This document shows, in pieces, positions 11,775-22,739 of a stretch of 64,000 nt of DNA. Numbering within the stretch: the stretch's first letter is position 1; each line of letters starts with the position of its first letter. The DNA is from Terfezia claveryi (taxonomy: Eukaryota > Ascomycota > Pezizomycetes > Pezizales > Pezizaceae). Under the pieces are notes generated by a model, which was not told the origin of the DNA, did not search any database, and saw only the letters and a list, made by a program, of their open reading frames with translations. The translations under genes and the position numbers were made by a program. Location: assembly GCA_015179025.1 (NCBI GenBank), contig WHUX01000008.1:558001-622000 (forward strand), read 5' to 3'.

Positions 11775-12644
11775 ATGGATCCCACCCCAACCCCAACCCC
11801 GCCCCCAACATCCACCGCCCCAAGCATCTCCGTCACCAACTTGACATACACCTTCCCCACCACGCCCCCAACCCCGTCCCTCACAAACGTAACCTTCTAC
11901 CTCCCCCCCTCCTCGCGCACACTCCTCATCGGCGCCAACGGCGCCGGCAAAACCACGCTGCTGCGGCTGCTATCCGGCAAGAAACTCTGTCCGTCCGGGA
12001 AGATCCTTGTTGGCGGTGTGGACCCATTCGCGACGGGCCTCGAGGGCGTGAGCTATCTCGGGTTGGAATGGGTACTCAACCCGATTGTGCGGCACGACAT
12101 TGGGGTCAGCGAGCTGCTAGATAGCGTAGGGGGGCAGGCGTGGCGGGAGCGGCGGGATGAGCTGGTGCGGATATTGGACGTTGACGAGGGATGGCGGATG
12201 AACCAGGTGAGCGACGGGGAGCGCAGGAGGGTCCAGCTGTGTATGGGGCTTGTGCGGCCGTGGGTGGTGCTGCTCCTCGATGAGGTGACGGTGGATCTGG
12301 ATGTTCTGGCGAGATCGAGATTTCTGGGGTTCCTGCGTGGGGAGACGCTGGCGCGGCATTGTACGGTGGTGTATGCGACGCATATCATGGATGGCCTGGA
12401 GGGGTGGCCGACGCATATCGTTAGAATGACCCTGGGCAGGGTTAGGCAGTTTGGTACGGTCGAAGAGCTGAGCCTCCAGGTCCGCAGGGCTAGGGAGATG
12501 GCTGATAGGGAAAGGTGGGAGCGCGGGGAGGTGGATATTTGGGGGGGGTGGAGGAATAGTGCGTTGCTGGATTTGGTGCTGGGGTGGCTGGAGGAGGATT
12601 TTAGGGAGCGGGGGCCGAGGGGGCCGAGGGTGGCGGGGCCGTAG
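11775..12644 (+). CDS. CAF16: Caf16-type ABC ATPase (CCR4-associated factor 16)
   Basis: Soluble single ABC-ATPase domain protein of the Caf16 family, linked in yeast to the Ccr4-Not complex; no membrane spans. Intronless, 289 aa. Walker A is GANGAGKTT, the signature is QVSDGERRRVQLCMGL, Walker B is WVVLLLDEVTVDLD, and the switch histidine is in YATHIMDGLE. YLGLEWVLNPIVRHDIGVSELL between Walker A and the signature is typical for the family. The ATG at 11775 follows an AC-rich leader and precedes a Pro/Thr-rich N-terminus; in-frame sequence upstream runs through the tRNA and is not coding. The gene starts about 140 bp after the tRNA-Val gene, so its promoter overlaps Pol III territory. Confidence 0.92.
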   Translation: MDPTPTPTPPPTSTAPSISVTNLTYTFPTTPPTPSLTNVTFYLPPSSRTLLIGANGAGKTTLLRLLSGKKLCPSGKILVGGVDPFATGLEGVSYLGLEWVLNPIVRHDIGVSELLDSVGGQAWRERRDELVRILDVDEGWRMNQVSDGERRRVQLCMGLVRPWVVLLLDEVTVDLDVLARSRFLGFLRGETLARHCTVVYATHIMDGLEGWPTHIVRMTLGRVRQFGTVEELSLQVRRAREMADRERWERGEVDIWGGWRNSALLDLVLGWLEEDFRERGPRGPRVAGP

Positions 12645-13069
12645 ATTGGGTGAGAGAGAGGGGGGGGGTTGAAAGGAAGGGGGGAGGAGGTTGGGGGAGA
12701 GTGAGAAGGGATGCGGAGGGCGGGGGGCGGGAGAAAGGGGGAGAGGGGTCCGAAGAACCCCTTAACGGGTTTCTTCGGTGGAATAGTAGGTATTATAGAT
12801 TGATATGATATGTAGTATACCATAAGTCGTGTACCATTTGATTTCTTTTTGCTTTTATATTTCATTTGTCAAATCATTGGCTGGGTCGGGGAACGGCGTC
12901 AACGTGCTTTTCAACAACACCATAGAATAGTTTAAGAATCCAATAATTGCACCCATATATCTAAGTAACCATTCTAGAAAGCCCAGAAAAACAGGAAAGT
13001 ACGCCTTTTTCATAACCAAGGAGGAGAAAGAAACAAAAAACTCACTGCTGTAACTATATACCCATTCAC
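12645..13069. other. Intergenic between convergent CAF16 and ELP2
   Basis: About 425 bases of shared 3' flank. It starts very G-rich and becomes AT-rich towards ELP2. The near-palindrome CCCCTTAACGGGTTTCTTCG at about 12758 is the only structure noticed. Confidence 0.35.
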
Positions 13070-15832
13070 TTATAACCCCCAGACCTCATAAACTCTCACA
13101 CTCCCATCCTCCCCCGCCACCGCCAACATCCTCCCTCCTTCGGGATCCACCGTAGGCCTCCACCTCACCTCCCTCACCGCCCCCCCTACTTCCCCAACTT
13201 CCCCGACCTTCTCCCATGCCTCCTCCTCCCCGCCATAGTAAACCTCCACTCCCCCACTCTCCAGCCCCACCGCCAGAACAAACTTCCCCCGCACCTTCTC
13301 CTGTAGAAAATCTATTGCCGTCACTGGGGTGGGAAATTTAATCGTCTCCGTACAGACCCACTCATAATTATCCATCTGAGGTTGTTGTCGAGCCCAGAGC
13401 TTCACACTCTTATCCCTCGACCCCGTTGCAAAAACCCTCTCCTCCCCATTTCCATCTTCACCGAGGGGAGCCCATTTCCCGGTCCAAATTACCCTTGTAT
13501 GACCACCCTTACTGGGTTGCCTAGCTACGAGGGTATACACAGCCTCCCCTCTTTCGAATTCGGATTTCGATGATACACCGCCCAACTCCTATCCCTCGAG
13601 ACACTCAGTAACCACCAATCATTCCTACTAAAATCCACCCCCAGCACCGTCAACCCATGCCCACCCTTGACGGGAGGCTTCATTTCCCGTTCCTGGGCTG
13701 TATCGAATAGACGTATGACAGCATGGTCGGTAGACGAGGCGCGGCATGAGGTAGCAATCATTGATGTGTGGTGAGCAGAGGCGACACTTTGAAGCTCGTA
13801 GCCATGGCCGTAGAGTTTGCTGATTTCGGGGAAGAGGGTGTGCCGGGAGAGGTGGGTTTCAAGGGGGGGTGCGGGAGGGTGGAAAGGGAGAGGGGGTTTG
13901 TGGTAGTTGTGGGAGGAGGGGAAGGTCCGTCAGTGGCGGGAGGGGGGGACGTAGTATCTACGCCTACGGCGCCGAGGGTTTTATTCGAGAGGCCTAGGAC
14001 GGGTTGTTCTGCACCTTCGGAGAGGGATGCGAGGTTCGTGTCGTCGTCATCATCATCCTCCACAATGCTGCCCGCACCAGTGAGTCTTGCTAGGATGGAA
14101 GCCACCCCCTGGGCTCCTCAAACACCCTCAACAGCTTCTCATCCGCCCCACTAACAAACTGCCATCCCCCCTTCCTTTTCCCCATTTGCTCTATTCTCGG
14201 TAACCAGCTCACACAATTAATATCATACCCATGAATTTGCGGTCTCGCCATCTCATGCCACCCCCCCCGCCACCCCTCTCCTTCCTCCATCTTGCCCATA
14301 TCCTAGTAGTTTGATCCAAACTCGTACTCAACAACCAATCCCCCTTGGCCCGCCCCAGCTAATCCCAGTTATATCCCTAATATGACCCGATACAGCGACC
14401 TTCCCTACCCAGCGGTCTTCGAGTTCATCGTAGCCCCATAACCGCCAACCCCCCGTGCGGCCAAGTGCAGCGACGTGGCTGCCAGAGGGGGAAAAGAGAC
14501 CTATCCAGAGCCCGCCGGCGCCACCGGCAGCGGTGCTGGAGCCTTTTTGGTCTGAGATCTCGCCGAGGCGGGTCGTGGAAAGCCAGATTCCGGTGGAGGA
14601 GTCAGGGGTCCAGAGGGAGAGGGAGTTGTCGGAGGAGGCAGAGAGGAGTTGGAGGCCTGTGTTATTTGGGGTGGTGGGGCGCCATTTTACGGTGTATATC
14701 CAGTCTTCGTGACCGACAAGGAGGGCTTCGAAGGTAATAGAGTAGTCTTTCTCTTTCTTTTCTACTTCATTTGCTGGGGTGGTAGTGGTAAATCGGTAAA
14801 CTTTATTACTCAACCCACTCCGCCCCGCCCCCACTGCCCCAAATCCATCTGTAATATTTGATTTTCCCCCATGCGTGGGCGCACCAACACCCTGGTGGAC
14901 TCTCCATAACCGGATATATTTATCCTGGCTGGCACTCGCGAGGAGTAAATCACTCCGCCCGCCCCCTCCTTCTCCTTCATCCTCACCAGGTTTCTCATAA
15001 GTAAACGCCAACGACCTCACCCAATTCTCATGTCCGGCCAGGGTTGCCCGGAGGGAAAATGGCTCCTGGGAGTGGGAGGAGACGTAGATTTGTATTATGT
15101 TCGCTGACCCAGCAGCGGCGAGGATGAGGGCGGAGTCGTTGGAGATGGAGCTAGAGTTAGGAAGAGTCGAGAGGGAGAGAGTTAGTGGGAGGAACTTCGG
15201 CTTGGTGGGGAGGGATTGGGAGTGGGTGAGATTGATTTTATGTTGTGTGGATTGTAAAGATGAGAAGGATGAAGGGCGAGTACTGTAGAGCGACCATATA
15301 GTGACTATACCATCTGCGCCTGCAGTAGCGATTATGCAGCCTTTCCTTCCTCCCTGTGAATTTACTACGCAGGCGATATCGTTGATGCTGCCTCCGACTT
15401 TTTCCATGTGCCCTAGGATGTAATCGTAATCACCATCACCATCACCATCACCATCACCATCACCACCACAAACACCCTTCCTCCCCTCCACCCCCTCCTC
15501 TTTCTGCCGCTGTACCCAAACCCCAACCTCACTCGTCCCCCCCCTCCCGACCCAGACACAAGCACCACCTCCTCCCCTACCTCTCTCCCATCCTCACCCT
15601 CACCATAAGCCGGTATCGTCACCCACCGCACCGCATTCACAGTTTCAGCATGCCCCTTCAATACCTTCCTTACACCCCTCAGCTTCGGATCCTCCGGGTC
15701 CCAGAGCGCGATTGTGTTTCGTGCGGCGTAGGCGACTAGGCCGGAGGACGTTGTGGAGGCGGAGGGGCGCCAGTTGGCCGCGGAGGGGTGCCGGTTGCAG
15801 CCGGTGGAGATGAGGGGAGTGGTTATTTTCAT
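13070..15832 (-). CDS. ELP2: Elongator complex subunit 2 (Elp2, WD-repeat), frame-disrupted
   Basis: Elp2 is the double beta-propeller WD40 scaffold of Elongator, which modifies wobble uridines of tRNAs. Start [21 protein letters not shown] at 15832, then WD repeats including [141 protein letters not shown], and a natural C-terminus. The reading frame changes six times, each time consistent with one missing base at or beside a G/C run: 15537-15544, 14340-14344, 14261-14268, 14105-14109, 13863-13869 and 13546-13549. Adding one base at each would give 923 codons without introns. No intron fits these joins. Either the assembly undercounts homopolymers or the gene is recently broken. Confidence 0.85.
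15428..15474 (+). repeat. CACCAT microsatellite inside ELP2
   Basis: Perfect CACCAT repeat ending in CACCACCACA. On the ELP2 strand it encodes alternating Gly-Asp just before the LGHMEKVGG blade. Confidence 0.85.
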
Positions 15833-16520
15833 TTCCTCTGGCTCTAAATTTTGACCTATGTTCCATTGGTGAGAGGTCTGACGTTGATGGGGGTGAAGGG
15901 GTTGGGCTTGGCAGGGCCAAGAAGTCACTATGACGAGAGCATATGACGAGAGCACATGACGAGAATTAGAACTTACTGTTAGCGCTGTAACTTTCACCGA
16001 GGTACAGGCAGTTACCCTGAATCAAGTCGATCAACGTGACTAACCTCCGGTCCTTTGATCTCTTTTTTTTTTTCTTCGTTTCTTTTTAGAAATACTCAGT
16101 ATCACATGAAAACCGACTGGGCCAGTCAGGAGAAACAGAATGTAAGCAACGTTCATATTATAACTCTCCGTTGGGTATGGGATATAGGATTCTATACCTC
16201 CCTTCCTTCCCCCCCAAAAAAAAGAAAAAAAGAAAAAAAGAAAAAAAAACAAGAATATAGCACATACTGTATAATGCTTGGTCTGCTGTTAGCAGCAGAA
16301 ACAAGTTGAATTGCGGTGGTGGCGGTGGTGTGTACGTAGTATATATGTATATAGAAAACCCAGGCCTATCCAAGGTTATCAATCGCCCTAGAAATACTAA
16401 AAGTATCCGGCGAGCGCTTTCGAACCCCCTTCCCGGAATCAAATTTCCGAAAAGAAAGGAGAAACCGGTGCCCCACCCTCCCCCGTTCCAAACACCATAC
16501 CTTTGCCCCCCCCCCCCCTT
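15833..16520. other. Intergenic between ELP2 start and HIS3 stop
   Basis: ELP2 promoter and the 3' flank of the next gene, both on the minus strand. It contains a TTTCTT-rich tract at 16059-16089, an AAAAAAG tract at 16215-16250 and a C run at 16506-16518. No gene was found. Confidence 0.4.
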
Positions 16521-17284
16521 TTAAAACAACACCCCCTTCGTACTAGGGACCTCCGTCCCCCCTGTCCTCGTACACGCACCCCTCAACGCCAACGCCAGCG
16601 CCTTGAACGCACTCTCCGCCTTATGATGATCATTTTTTCCCCTAATCAAGTCCACATGCAGCGTTATGCCCGCCTCCTGCGCAAATGACTGGAACACATG
16701 CTCAATCATCTCTGTGCTTAGGTCACCAATTTTCTCCCGCGTGAAGGGGATGTGGATGTGCGCGGACGGCCGGGAGGAGAGGTCGACGACAGCGCGGGAT
16801 AGAGATTCGTCCAGGGGGGCGTAGGCGTGCGAGAAGCGCACGAGACCGGTTAGGGGCCGCAGCGCAGTAGAGAAGGCGGACCCGAGTGCGAGGGAGACGT
16901 CTTCGGTGGTGTGATGGTCGTCGACTAGAGGGGTTGAAGAGGGGCGAGCGTTAGTGGAAAAAAAAAGACGCTGGGATTTGGGGGGTTACTGATGAGGTCG
17001 CCTGTGCAGAGGAGGTGTAGGCTCCACCCGCTGTGTTTAGCCAGAGCGTGCAGCATGTGGTCGAGGAAGCCGATGCCTGTGTGGATATGGATGGACTGCA
17101 TGGGGGAGTATTGCGATGCGTGGTGGGATTCGAAGGGGGAGGGGCGCAGGGTGGAGTGGAGGGGGGAGTCGGTTGGGATGACGGTGGTGAGGAGGCCGCC
17201 GTCGAGGGAGAGGGCGAGGGTGATGGCGGTTTCGTTTGTGCGCCGGGTGGTGTAGGCGGTGCGGGGGGAAAGGTTAGTGGACAT
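16521..17284 (-). CDS. HIS3: Imidazoleglycerol-phosphate dehydratase (histidine biosynthesis)
   Basis: Sixth step of histidine synthesis: dehydrates imidazoleglycerol phosphate to imidazole-acetol phosphate, using Mn2+. Exons 16990-17284 and 16521-16924 with a 65-nt intron (16925-16989) give 232 aa, the usual length. Diagnostic motifs are [34 protein letters not shown], the metal-binding DDHHTTED formed across the splice junction, [35 protein letters not shown] and [18 protein letters not shown], ending PSTKGVLF. All metal-ligand histidines are present. Its start faces the next gene across about 330 bp, a shared divergent promoter. Confidence 0.96.
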
Positions 17285-17612
17285 TTGTAAGATACTGTTT
17301 GATGGGAGCTGTGGTTTGTTTGTGTGGGAGGGTCAATTGGGCTGAGGAGGGGTTGAGAGGGGTCAATTGGGAGGCAGAATAAATTTATGCTTAGATGTGC
17401 TGTATGCATTGTATGCATGCAATATGCCGTGGCATTTGCATAAGTAGCTACGGAGAACTGCATTGGCGTTATTAAGGTCTTATCTGATTCCTTGCCGCAT
17501 ACAGCCGTTTTATCGCCAAGAAATGAACGATTCGCCCGATAAACTTGGGGAAGTGTTCGAACATCACCAGCACAGTACTCCTCACCACCACGACGCCCTC
17601 CCGCCCCAATAA
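17285..17612. promoter_or_regulatory. Divergent promoter region of HIS3 and the basic coiled-coil gene
   Basis: About 330 bases between two divergent starts. It contains a nearly repeated GTCAATTGGG (17332 and 17362) and GCAT-rich alternations (17402-17435: TGTATGCATTGTATGCATGC). No specific activator site such as a clear TGACTC box was found. Confidence 0.4.
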
Positions 17613-18318
17613 ATGGCTCCAATCATCACCGCCTCCACCAGCACGCACATTAGCCAACCCGGGACACTCTCCTCCCACCCCAAAAAGAAGCCCCTCAAGT
17701 CCTTCAAATCCAAATCCGGCGGGCTCCACAACATCAACCTCACCTTGTCCACCCGGGCTCGCCGCCGCGGCCCCCCTCCACCACCTCCAGCGCCCACATC
17801 GACCTCAGCAACCCGCACCTCCCGCAGCGCGACCGGCAGCGTCTCGCACAGCTCGAAAAGACGCTTCCCAAGCTCAACGGCGTGGTTCCCGCGGGAATCA
17901 GCAAGGCCCGGAGGGGCGGGGTCGGCAACAAGGGAAAGAGGTTCGTCGAAGATAAAGAGAGTATGTTTGAGATTCTGAGACTGGTCAATGAGGTCAAGGA
18001 GGAGAAAATCGAGGAGAAGTTGGAGAAGGGAGTAAGTCCCCAACACACACACATACCCTGCTATATTTGAAGAGTTGGAGGCTGATTGCTTTTTTCTTTT
18101 ATCTTCTTCTTTAGAGGCAATTAGAGGCGTTGAGGGAAGCGAGGAGGAAGGAGCAGGATGCGAGGGAAGAGCAGAGGAAGAAGAAGCTGGAGGGTGCGAA
18201 GGATAGGGTTAGGAGAAAGAGGGGGAATAAACTTGAGGCTGAGGAGAAGGTTGAGGAGAAGAAGAAGTTTGAGAGGAACCCAAAAGCTGCTAGCAAGAAG
18301 AGGGTTTCGTTTGCATGA
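17613..18318 (+). CDS. Uncharacterised basic coiled-coil protein, possibly nucleolar, one frame break
   Basis: Not firmly recognised. ATG at 17613 opens MAPIITASTSTHISQPGTLS with a Lys-rich stretch. The later part is in another frame: AHIDLSNPHLPQRDRQRLAQ, EKTLPKLNGVVPAGISKARR, GNKGKRFVEDKESMFEILRL. An intron at 18032-18114 joins to RQLEALREARRKEQDAREEQ and a Lys/Glu-rich helix ending SKKRVSFA. The frame change sits near a run of six C (17771-17776); the spliced length is one base short of a multiple of three, so one missing C would restore about 207 aa. The high Lys/Arg content and long helix resemble small ribosome-biogenesis factors, but I cannot name the family. Confidence 0.68.
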
Positions 18319-18852
18319 AAAGGAGGAGGAGGAAGGTACTGCTGCATCGATGCTATACATGCGATGCCTGTTGCCACTTTACCTACGAACTCTACCACCA
18401 ACCCTACTATTATACACTATTTGTTTCCCTTTTTTTTCCTTTTCTTTTCTTCCCTTCCCTGCTTCTTCCCCTTTTTGTTTTGTCGTTTTTCTCACGACCT
18501 GAGAAAAAGTTCGCATGCATGTAGGATCTCATAAAGTACAGTAGGTACTGGCGTTTTGTGTTCACATCTAGTTTCTCGATTAATAGAAAATTCAGGTACC
18601 TCCCCTTGCTACAACTAAGTGCGTGCTGTGTTTCCGTGATTTTTATATAAATTTACAGTGTGTATATCATACAACCAACATCTCAAAACGAAAGAACAGA
18701 AAAAGAAAAAAGAAGAAACATGTTTACACCCACACCTAACCCAACTAAACCACCCTGGAATTATACAAATACAGATAGCTATTTCATGCCACGCACTTTT
18801 TTTTCCAACCCAACCATCCCGAATATGCTTACGGCCACAGAAACAGCCACTA
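18319..18852. other. Intergenic between convergent genes
   Basis: Convergent 3' flanks. A C/T-rich tract (18428-18480) is the main feature. No RNA gene or ORF of interest. Confidence 0.35.
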
Positions 18853-20351
18853 TTACCTCCCTCTCCCATACCCTTGATACCCCTGCGGCGGCGGCGGCGG
18901 CGGGACCCCCATCGGCTGCTGCGGAAACCCCGGCGGCGGGGTCTGCATACCAAACGGCTGCCCCTGTGGCGGACCACTAAACCCCGGTGGCGGTCCACCT
19001 GGCCTCTGCATCCCTCCAAACCCTGCCGGCAACGGCGGCGGCGCCGCCGCACCACCCCCATACGCACCGCCCTGGGGCGGGAACGGTGGGTAGGCAGGCT
19101 GGTATGAGCCGAATCCGACCGGGGGGGGAGGGCGCGGGGGGAGACCTGTTGGACCAGATGGGGGGCCATTTGTGTGTGATGGTTGATGGGGTTGTGGTTG
19201 TTGGGCGGGAGCGGTGGGGGTGTGGTGGGATGGGCCTGTTGGTGGTGGGCGGGGGAGGTGGGATTGTGATGCTGGCGGGGGAGGGTGAGTAGGAAGCTGA
19301 TACGGCATCGACGAATGGGCATGGTGAGGGGGCATCCCCATTGGCGGCCCTGGGGGGCCACCCTGTCTCGCATGTCCGCCCATACCCCCCATTGCCATCG
19401 CCGCGGGCGCAACCGGAATCTGTGGGATACTCGTCGGCACTATTGCGGCTGCACTGGCGGGATTCGGCGCACTTGGGGCAAATAGCTGCGGAGGGAGGGT
19501 TTGAGTTGGGAGTTGGACATTGTTCTTTCGAGCTTGCGCGGCAAGGAGACGCTCGGCCTGGTCGCCGTGGCGCTCGCCCTTGCCGTCTTTTTTGTAGGCG
19601 TATTGCACAGAGATTTCCTTGTTCATGAGGTATTGCCCATTCATGCTTTCGATGGCCTTGTCGGAGGCTTCGAAGGAGTCGTAGGAGATGAAGCCGTAAC
19701 CTTTGGAGGCGCCAGATTCGTCGCGGGCGATCTGTGTGTGAAGAATTTAGTGGTTGCTGTGATAGGGGAGGGGGAAGGGGGAAGGGGGGGTTGTGTGGGG
19801 GTACCTTTGGTGCAGCGACTAATCCCCCAAAGGTGCTGAACGTCTCAAATAGCGTCTTTTCGTCGACCATAGGGTCCAGGTTCCCAACAAACAGCTCCGC
19901 GCCAATCTCTGTTGTCTTTTGCTTATCCGCCGATGCCTAGATGGTGGTTATATTTCCATTAGCAAAAGGAGATTTAAATGTTTGACTCGCTGGGGACGCC
20001 ATACCTTGTTGACACGAATCGGCTTCCCATAGAGGCGAATCTGGTTCATGATTCTCGCGGCATACTCTGCATCTTCTTCCGATATAAACTCGACAAAGCC
20101 AAACCCCTGGTGTGTCTGCGTTACTCTGTCTTTAGGGAGGTGGACGTTGACCTATTCAATTTCGTTGGCAAATTTCATCACATATCACGCGACTTGAATG
20201 GGCTCGTGTAGGTAGGCCCGGGGGGTGTACGTACGATCCTGCCGGCCTGGAGCATCAGCTCCCATACTATGGCATCTGTGACTCGCTCGTCGAGGTTGCC
20301 GATGTAGACGGTGGCCTCTTTGTCCTGCTCCCAGTGCTTGTTCTGGGCCAT
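18853..20351 (-). CDS. HSH49: Splicing factor 3b subunit 4 (Hsh49/SF3B4)
   Basis: U2 snRNP SF3b component with two RNA-recognition motifs, binding near the branch site. Exons 20235-20351, 20005-20151, 19805-19936 and 18853-19731 give 424 aa. RRM1 has [14 protein letters not shown] (RNP2) and HQGFGFVEF (RNP1). RRM2 has [17 protein letters not shown] and [20 protein letters not shown]. The strongly conserved [20 protein letters not shown] closes the RRM part. The C-terminal 200 residues are Pro/Gly/Met-rich, as in metazoan SF3B4. Starting Met precedes [19 protein letters not shown]. Frames are clean despite GC-rich repeats. Confidence 0.95.
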
Positions 20352-20790
20352 GCTTGCTGTGTGTGCTGGTGTTGATGATCACTGCCGGGGGGGGGGGAAG
20401 GGCCGGCGGGCTCCTTGGGGTTTGCAGCGAGGAGCTGCAGCGAGCAGTGTTTCCTGGCGATGTTGAGGGGCCGATGGTGATTGATGCGGAAGGCAGAGTG
20501 GGCTTGTATGATGGATACGATTGGGGGGGGGGAAGGGGGGGAGGAGGAGAGTGATGTCGGCGGTGGAGACGACAATGGATATGCACCCTGCACCTACATA
20601 GTTAGGGTAGCTACATAGCATAAAGTATATGCTACATAATATGTACCTACGCTGATTAACCACACGGCCAAGACATGCGTTGGGGGCATAACCGCACTGC
20701 GCAGCTTCAAACCACAATCACCACAGCACATCACATCACATCAGCCTGCCTGCCAACCAACCAGCCAACCAGCCAGCCAGTCCGCTCTGC
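20352..20790. promoter_or_regulatory. Divergent promoter region of HSH49 and the VPS68-like gene
   Basis: About 440 bases between divergent starts. G runs at 20387-20396 and 20522-20538, and a CAGC/CCAACCAG-type short repeat at 20744-20780 immediately before the VPS68-like ATG. Confidence 0.4.
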
Positions 20791-21754
20791 ATGCCTAATT
20801 CTCCCGCAAAAACCTCAGACTCGAGCCCCCCACCATACTCGAGCCGCCCATCATCATCATCCTCGCCCGCCTCCAGCCCCGAAGCAGCAGCCGCCCACGA
20901 AGACGCCCCCTCCTTGCTATCGCATCCGTCCCAGCCTACGCCACCGCTATCGGCGTTAAGAAGCGCTCCACCACCGAGTATCGCCTCCCGCCCTAGAAGC
21001 GGAAACATCATGGACCGCCTTTTCCGCTTCAGCCTCCCACAACGCCCCTCTAACCAGGCCATCCACACTGCAGGGGTGTACATCTCTGGGGCTCTAGTAA
21101 TCAATCCCCCCTCCCCCTTCCCGGTCCAACTGCCACCACCTAGAAACTTCAAGCTAACTATCGCTATATGTATAAAAAAGTTCTCCCTCGGATTCTGGTT
21201 CTTCATCGATGCCTCCGTCTACAGCAAAGTCAACAACCCCGGCAATGTACACATCAAGTTCGTCGACTGGATCCCAGGAATTTGCAGTGCTTCGGGGATG
21301 CTCGTGTAACCCTCCACCTCCTCCATCTTCTTCCCCTCCACTACTACCACTGCCACAACCCGACTGACCCAAGTTCCCCAAGAATCAACTCCATCGAAAA
21401 ATCGCACCTCAACTCCGACAGCTTCAGCTACACCGGCGGCCCCTCCGTAGCCCGCAAAGCCCAATACATCCTCTTCCTCGGGTTCGCGCTCATGGCTGGC
21501 GGGCTGGCGGGCTCGGTGGCCGTGCTGGTGTTGAAGTATATCGTCGAGAAGTATGAGTTTGAGACCATGTATTTTGGGATTGCAAATGTTGTGGCGAATT
21601 CGTTGATTATGCTGAGGTGGGTTCTGGTTTTTATGGGCCGATGCGGTTGGATGGATTTGGAGCTAACGTGTGCTACGTATGGTATATTAGCTCGACGGTC
21701 TTGTGGATCAGCCAGAACATGGAGGATGATTATGCTTACCCTCTTCAACTGTAA
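20791..21754 (+). CDS. VPS68: Vps68-like membrane protein (UPF0220/TMEM50 family)
   Basis: Small four-span protein of the endosome/vacuole sorting type. Exons 20791-21096, 21181-21305, 21383-21616 and 21691-21754 give 242 aa. The N-terminal 75 residues are Ser/Pro-rich and probably disordered. Membrane segments fall in VYISGALFSLGFWFFIDASV, FVDWIPGICSASGML, AQYILFLGFALMAGGLAGSV and GIANVVANSLIMLSSTVLW. The family ending SQNMEDDYAYPLQL is complete. All three introns keep phase. Confidence 0.9.
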
Positions 21755-22339
21755 TGGGGGGAGGGAAAGGTGCATAGCTAACATATACTGATTAAGCCGA
21801 TTCTATGATGGGTATTGGTGATTGCGGCTGGAGGGGTTTGGGGGGGAGTTGGAAATCACATACATATCCAACTTTTTTTTTTTTACCTCTTTTCCTTTTT
21901 TTATTGCCGTGTTATATGAATGATAATGTTAACGAAACTCTCTCTTCTACACTGGAGAATGACGTATGGGCATTGGGGACATCGGTAGTTATTTCCTTTT
22001 TTTTCTTTTTTGTTTGTTTTTCCATGATACCGGGGACCAGGGGGGCAGGCGGAAGGGGGAAGGGGAAATACATAACGAGAGGCCCCTCTCTCTCCTCCCT
22101 TCCCTTTTCGCTTCTAGTTTGGGAGCTCCCGCCGTCGAAAGAGTGTTGGATATTTGCTTAACTTTCGGCCATGAGATTTTCAAAGTTTAAGATATAGGTT
22201 ACAAAAAACAACATGAAGTGATTTTTTTTTACCCTGATATTTCTCAAGATGGCTCATTCTTTTTACAGGCCTACAAAAAGCAGCAGCGGCAGCAGCAGCA
22301 TTCATTCAGTAGGTTTATTGGATCTCCTAGAAATAGGTG

Positions 22340-22344
<5 letters not shown>

Positions 22345-22372
<28 letters not shown>
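22345..22372 (+). repeat. Poly-A run of 28
   Basis: Uninterrupted A28. No SINE body could be recognised upstream of it. Confidence 0.9.
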
Positions 22373-22373
<1 letters not shown>

Positions 22374-22701
22374 TAACTTACTTTCAGATGTGAATGTGTA
22401 GTTAGTTCTCTTATGGACTGAAGATTTTGGTTGGGAAAGGGGGGGAGGATGAGCACGTGTGATGAGTGGGATGGGCACTCACACGGACTATTGAGTCGGG
22501 GTTTGGTTGCAAGAGTGTTCTTGTAGTAATTGGGCGGGGGAGAGGGGGAAATTTTTTTTTCTTTTTGGCACCGCGCGGTCCATTGGAATCTACAAGTTAG
22601 ATACTGTACGTTGGAAAATAACGAAAAGTTACTTGAGTTTTAGTATACAATTTTGCGATAAAAAACGGGCTGCTTAGGAAGGTAGTTGAAAGTACTTTGA
22701 T

Positions 22702-22703
<2 letters not shown>

Positions 22704-22734
<31 letters not shown>
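22704..22734 (+). repeat. Poly-T run of 31
   Basis: Uninterrupted T31. It could be the reverse-strand tail of an old retroelement, but no body was identified. Confidence 0.9.

Positions 22735-22739
<5 letters not shown>

Noticed and set aside
16380..16440. TTCGAACCC-like sequence suggesting a tRNA T-loop
   Set aside because: No matching acceptor, D or anticodon stems.
18615..19870. Several long plus- and minus-strand frames over the HSH49 C-terminus
   Set aside because: Pro/Gly-rich GC sequence opens all frames; only the frame following the RRMs is supported.
22345..22734. A28 and T31 runs as ends of one inverted retroelement
   Set aside because: No shared body or target duplication was found around them.
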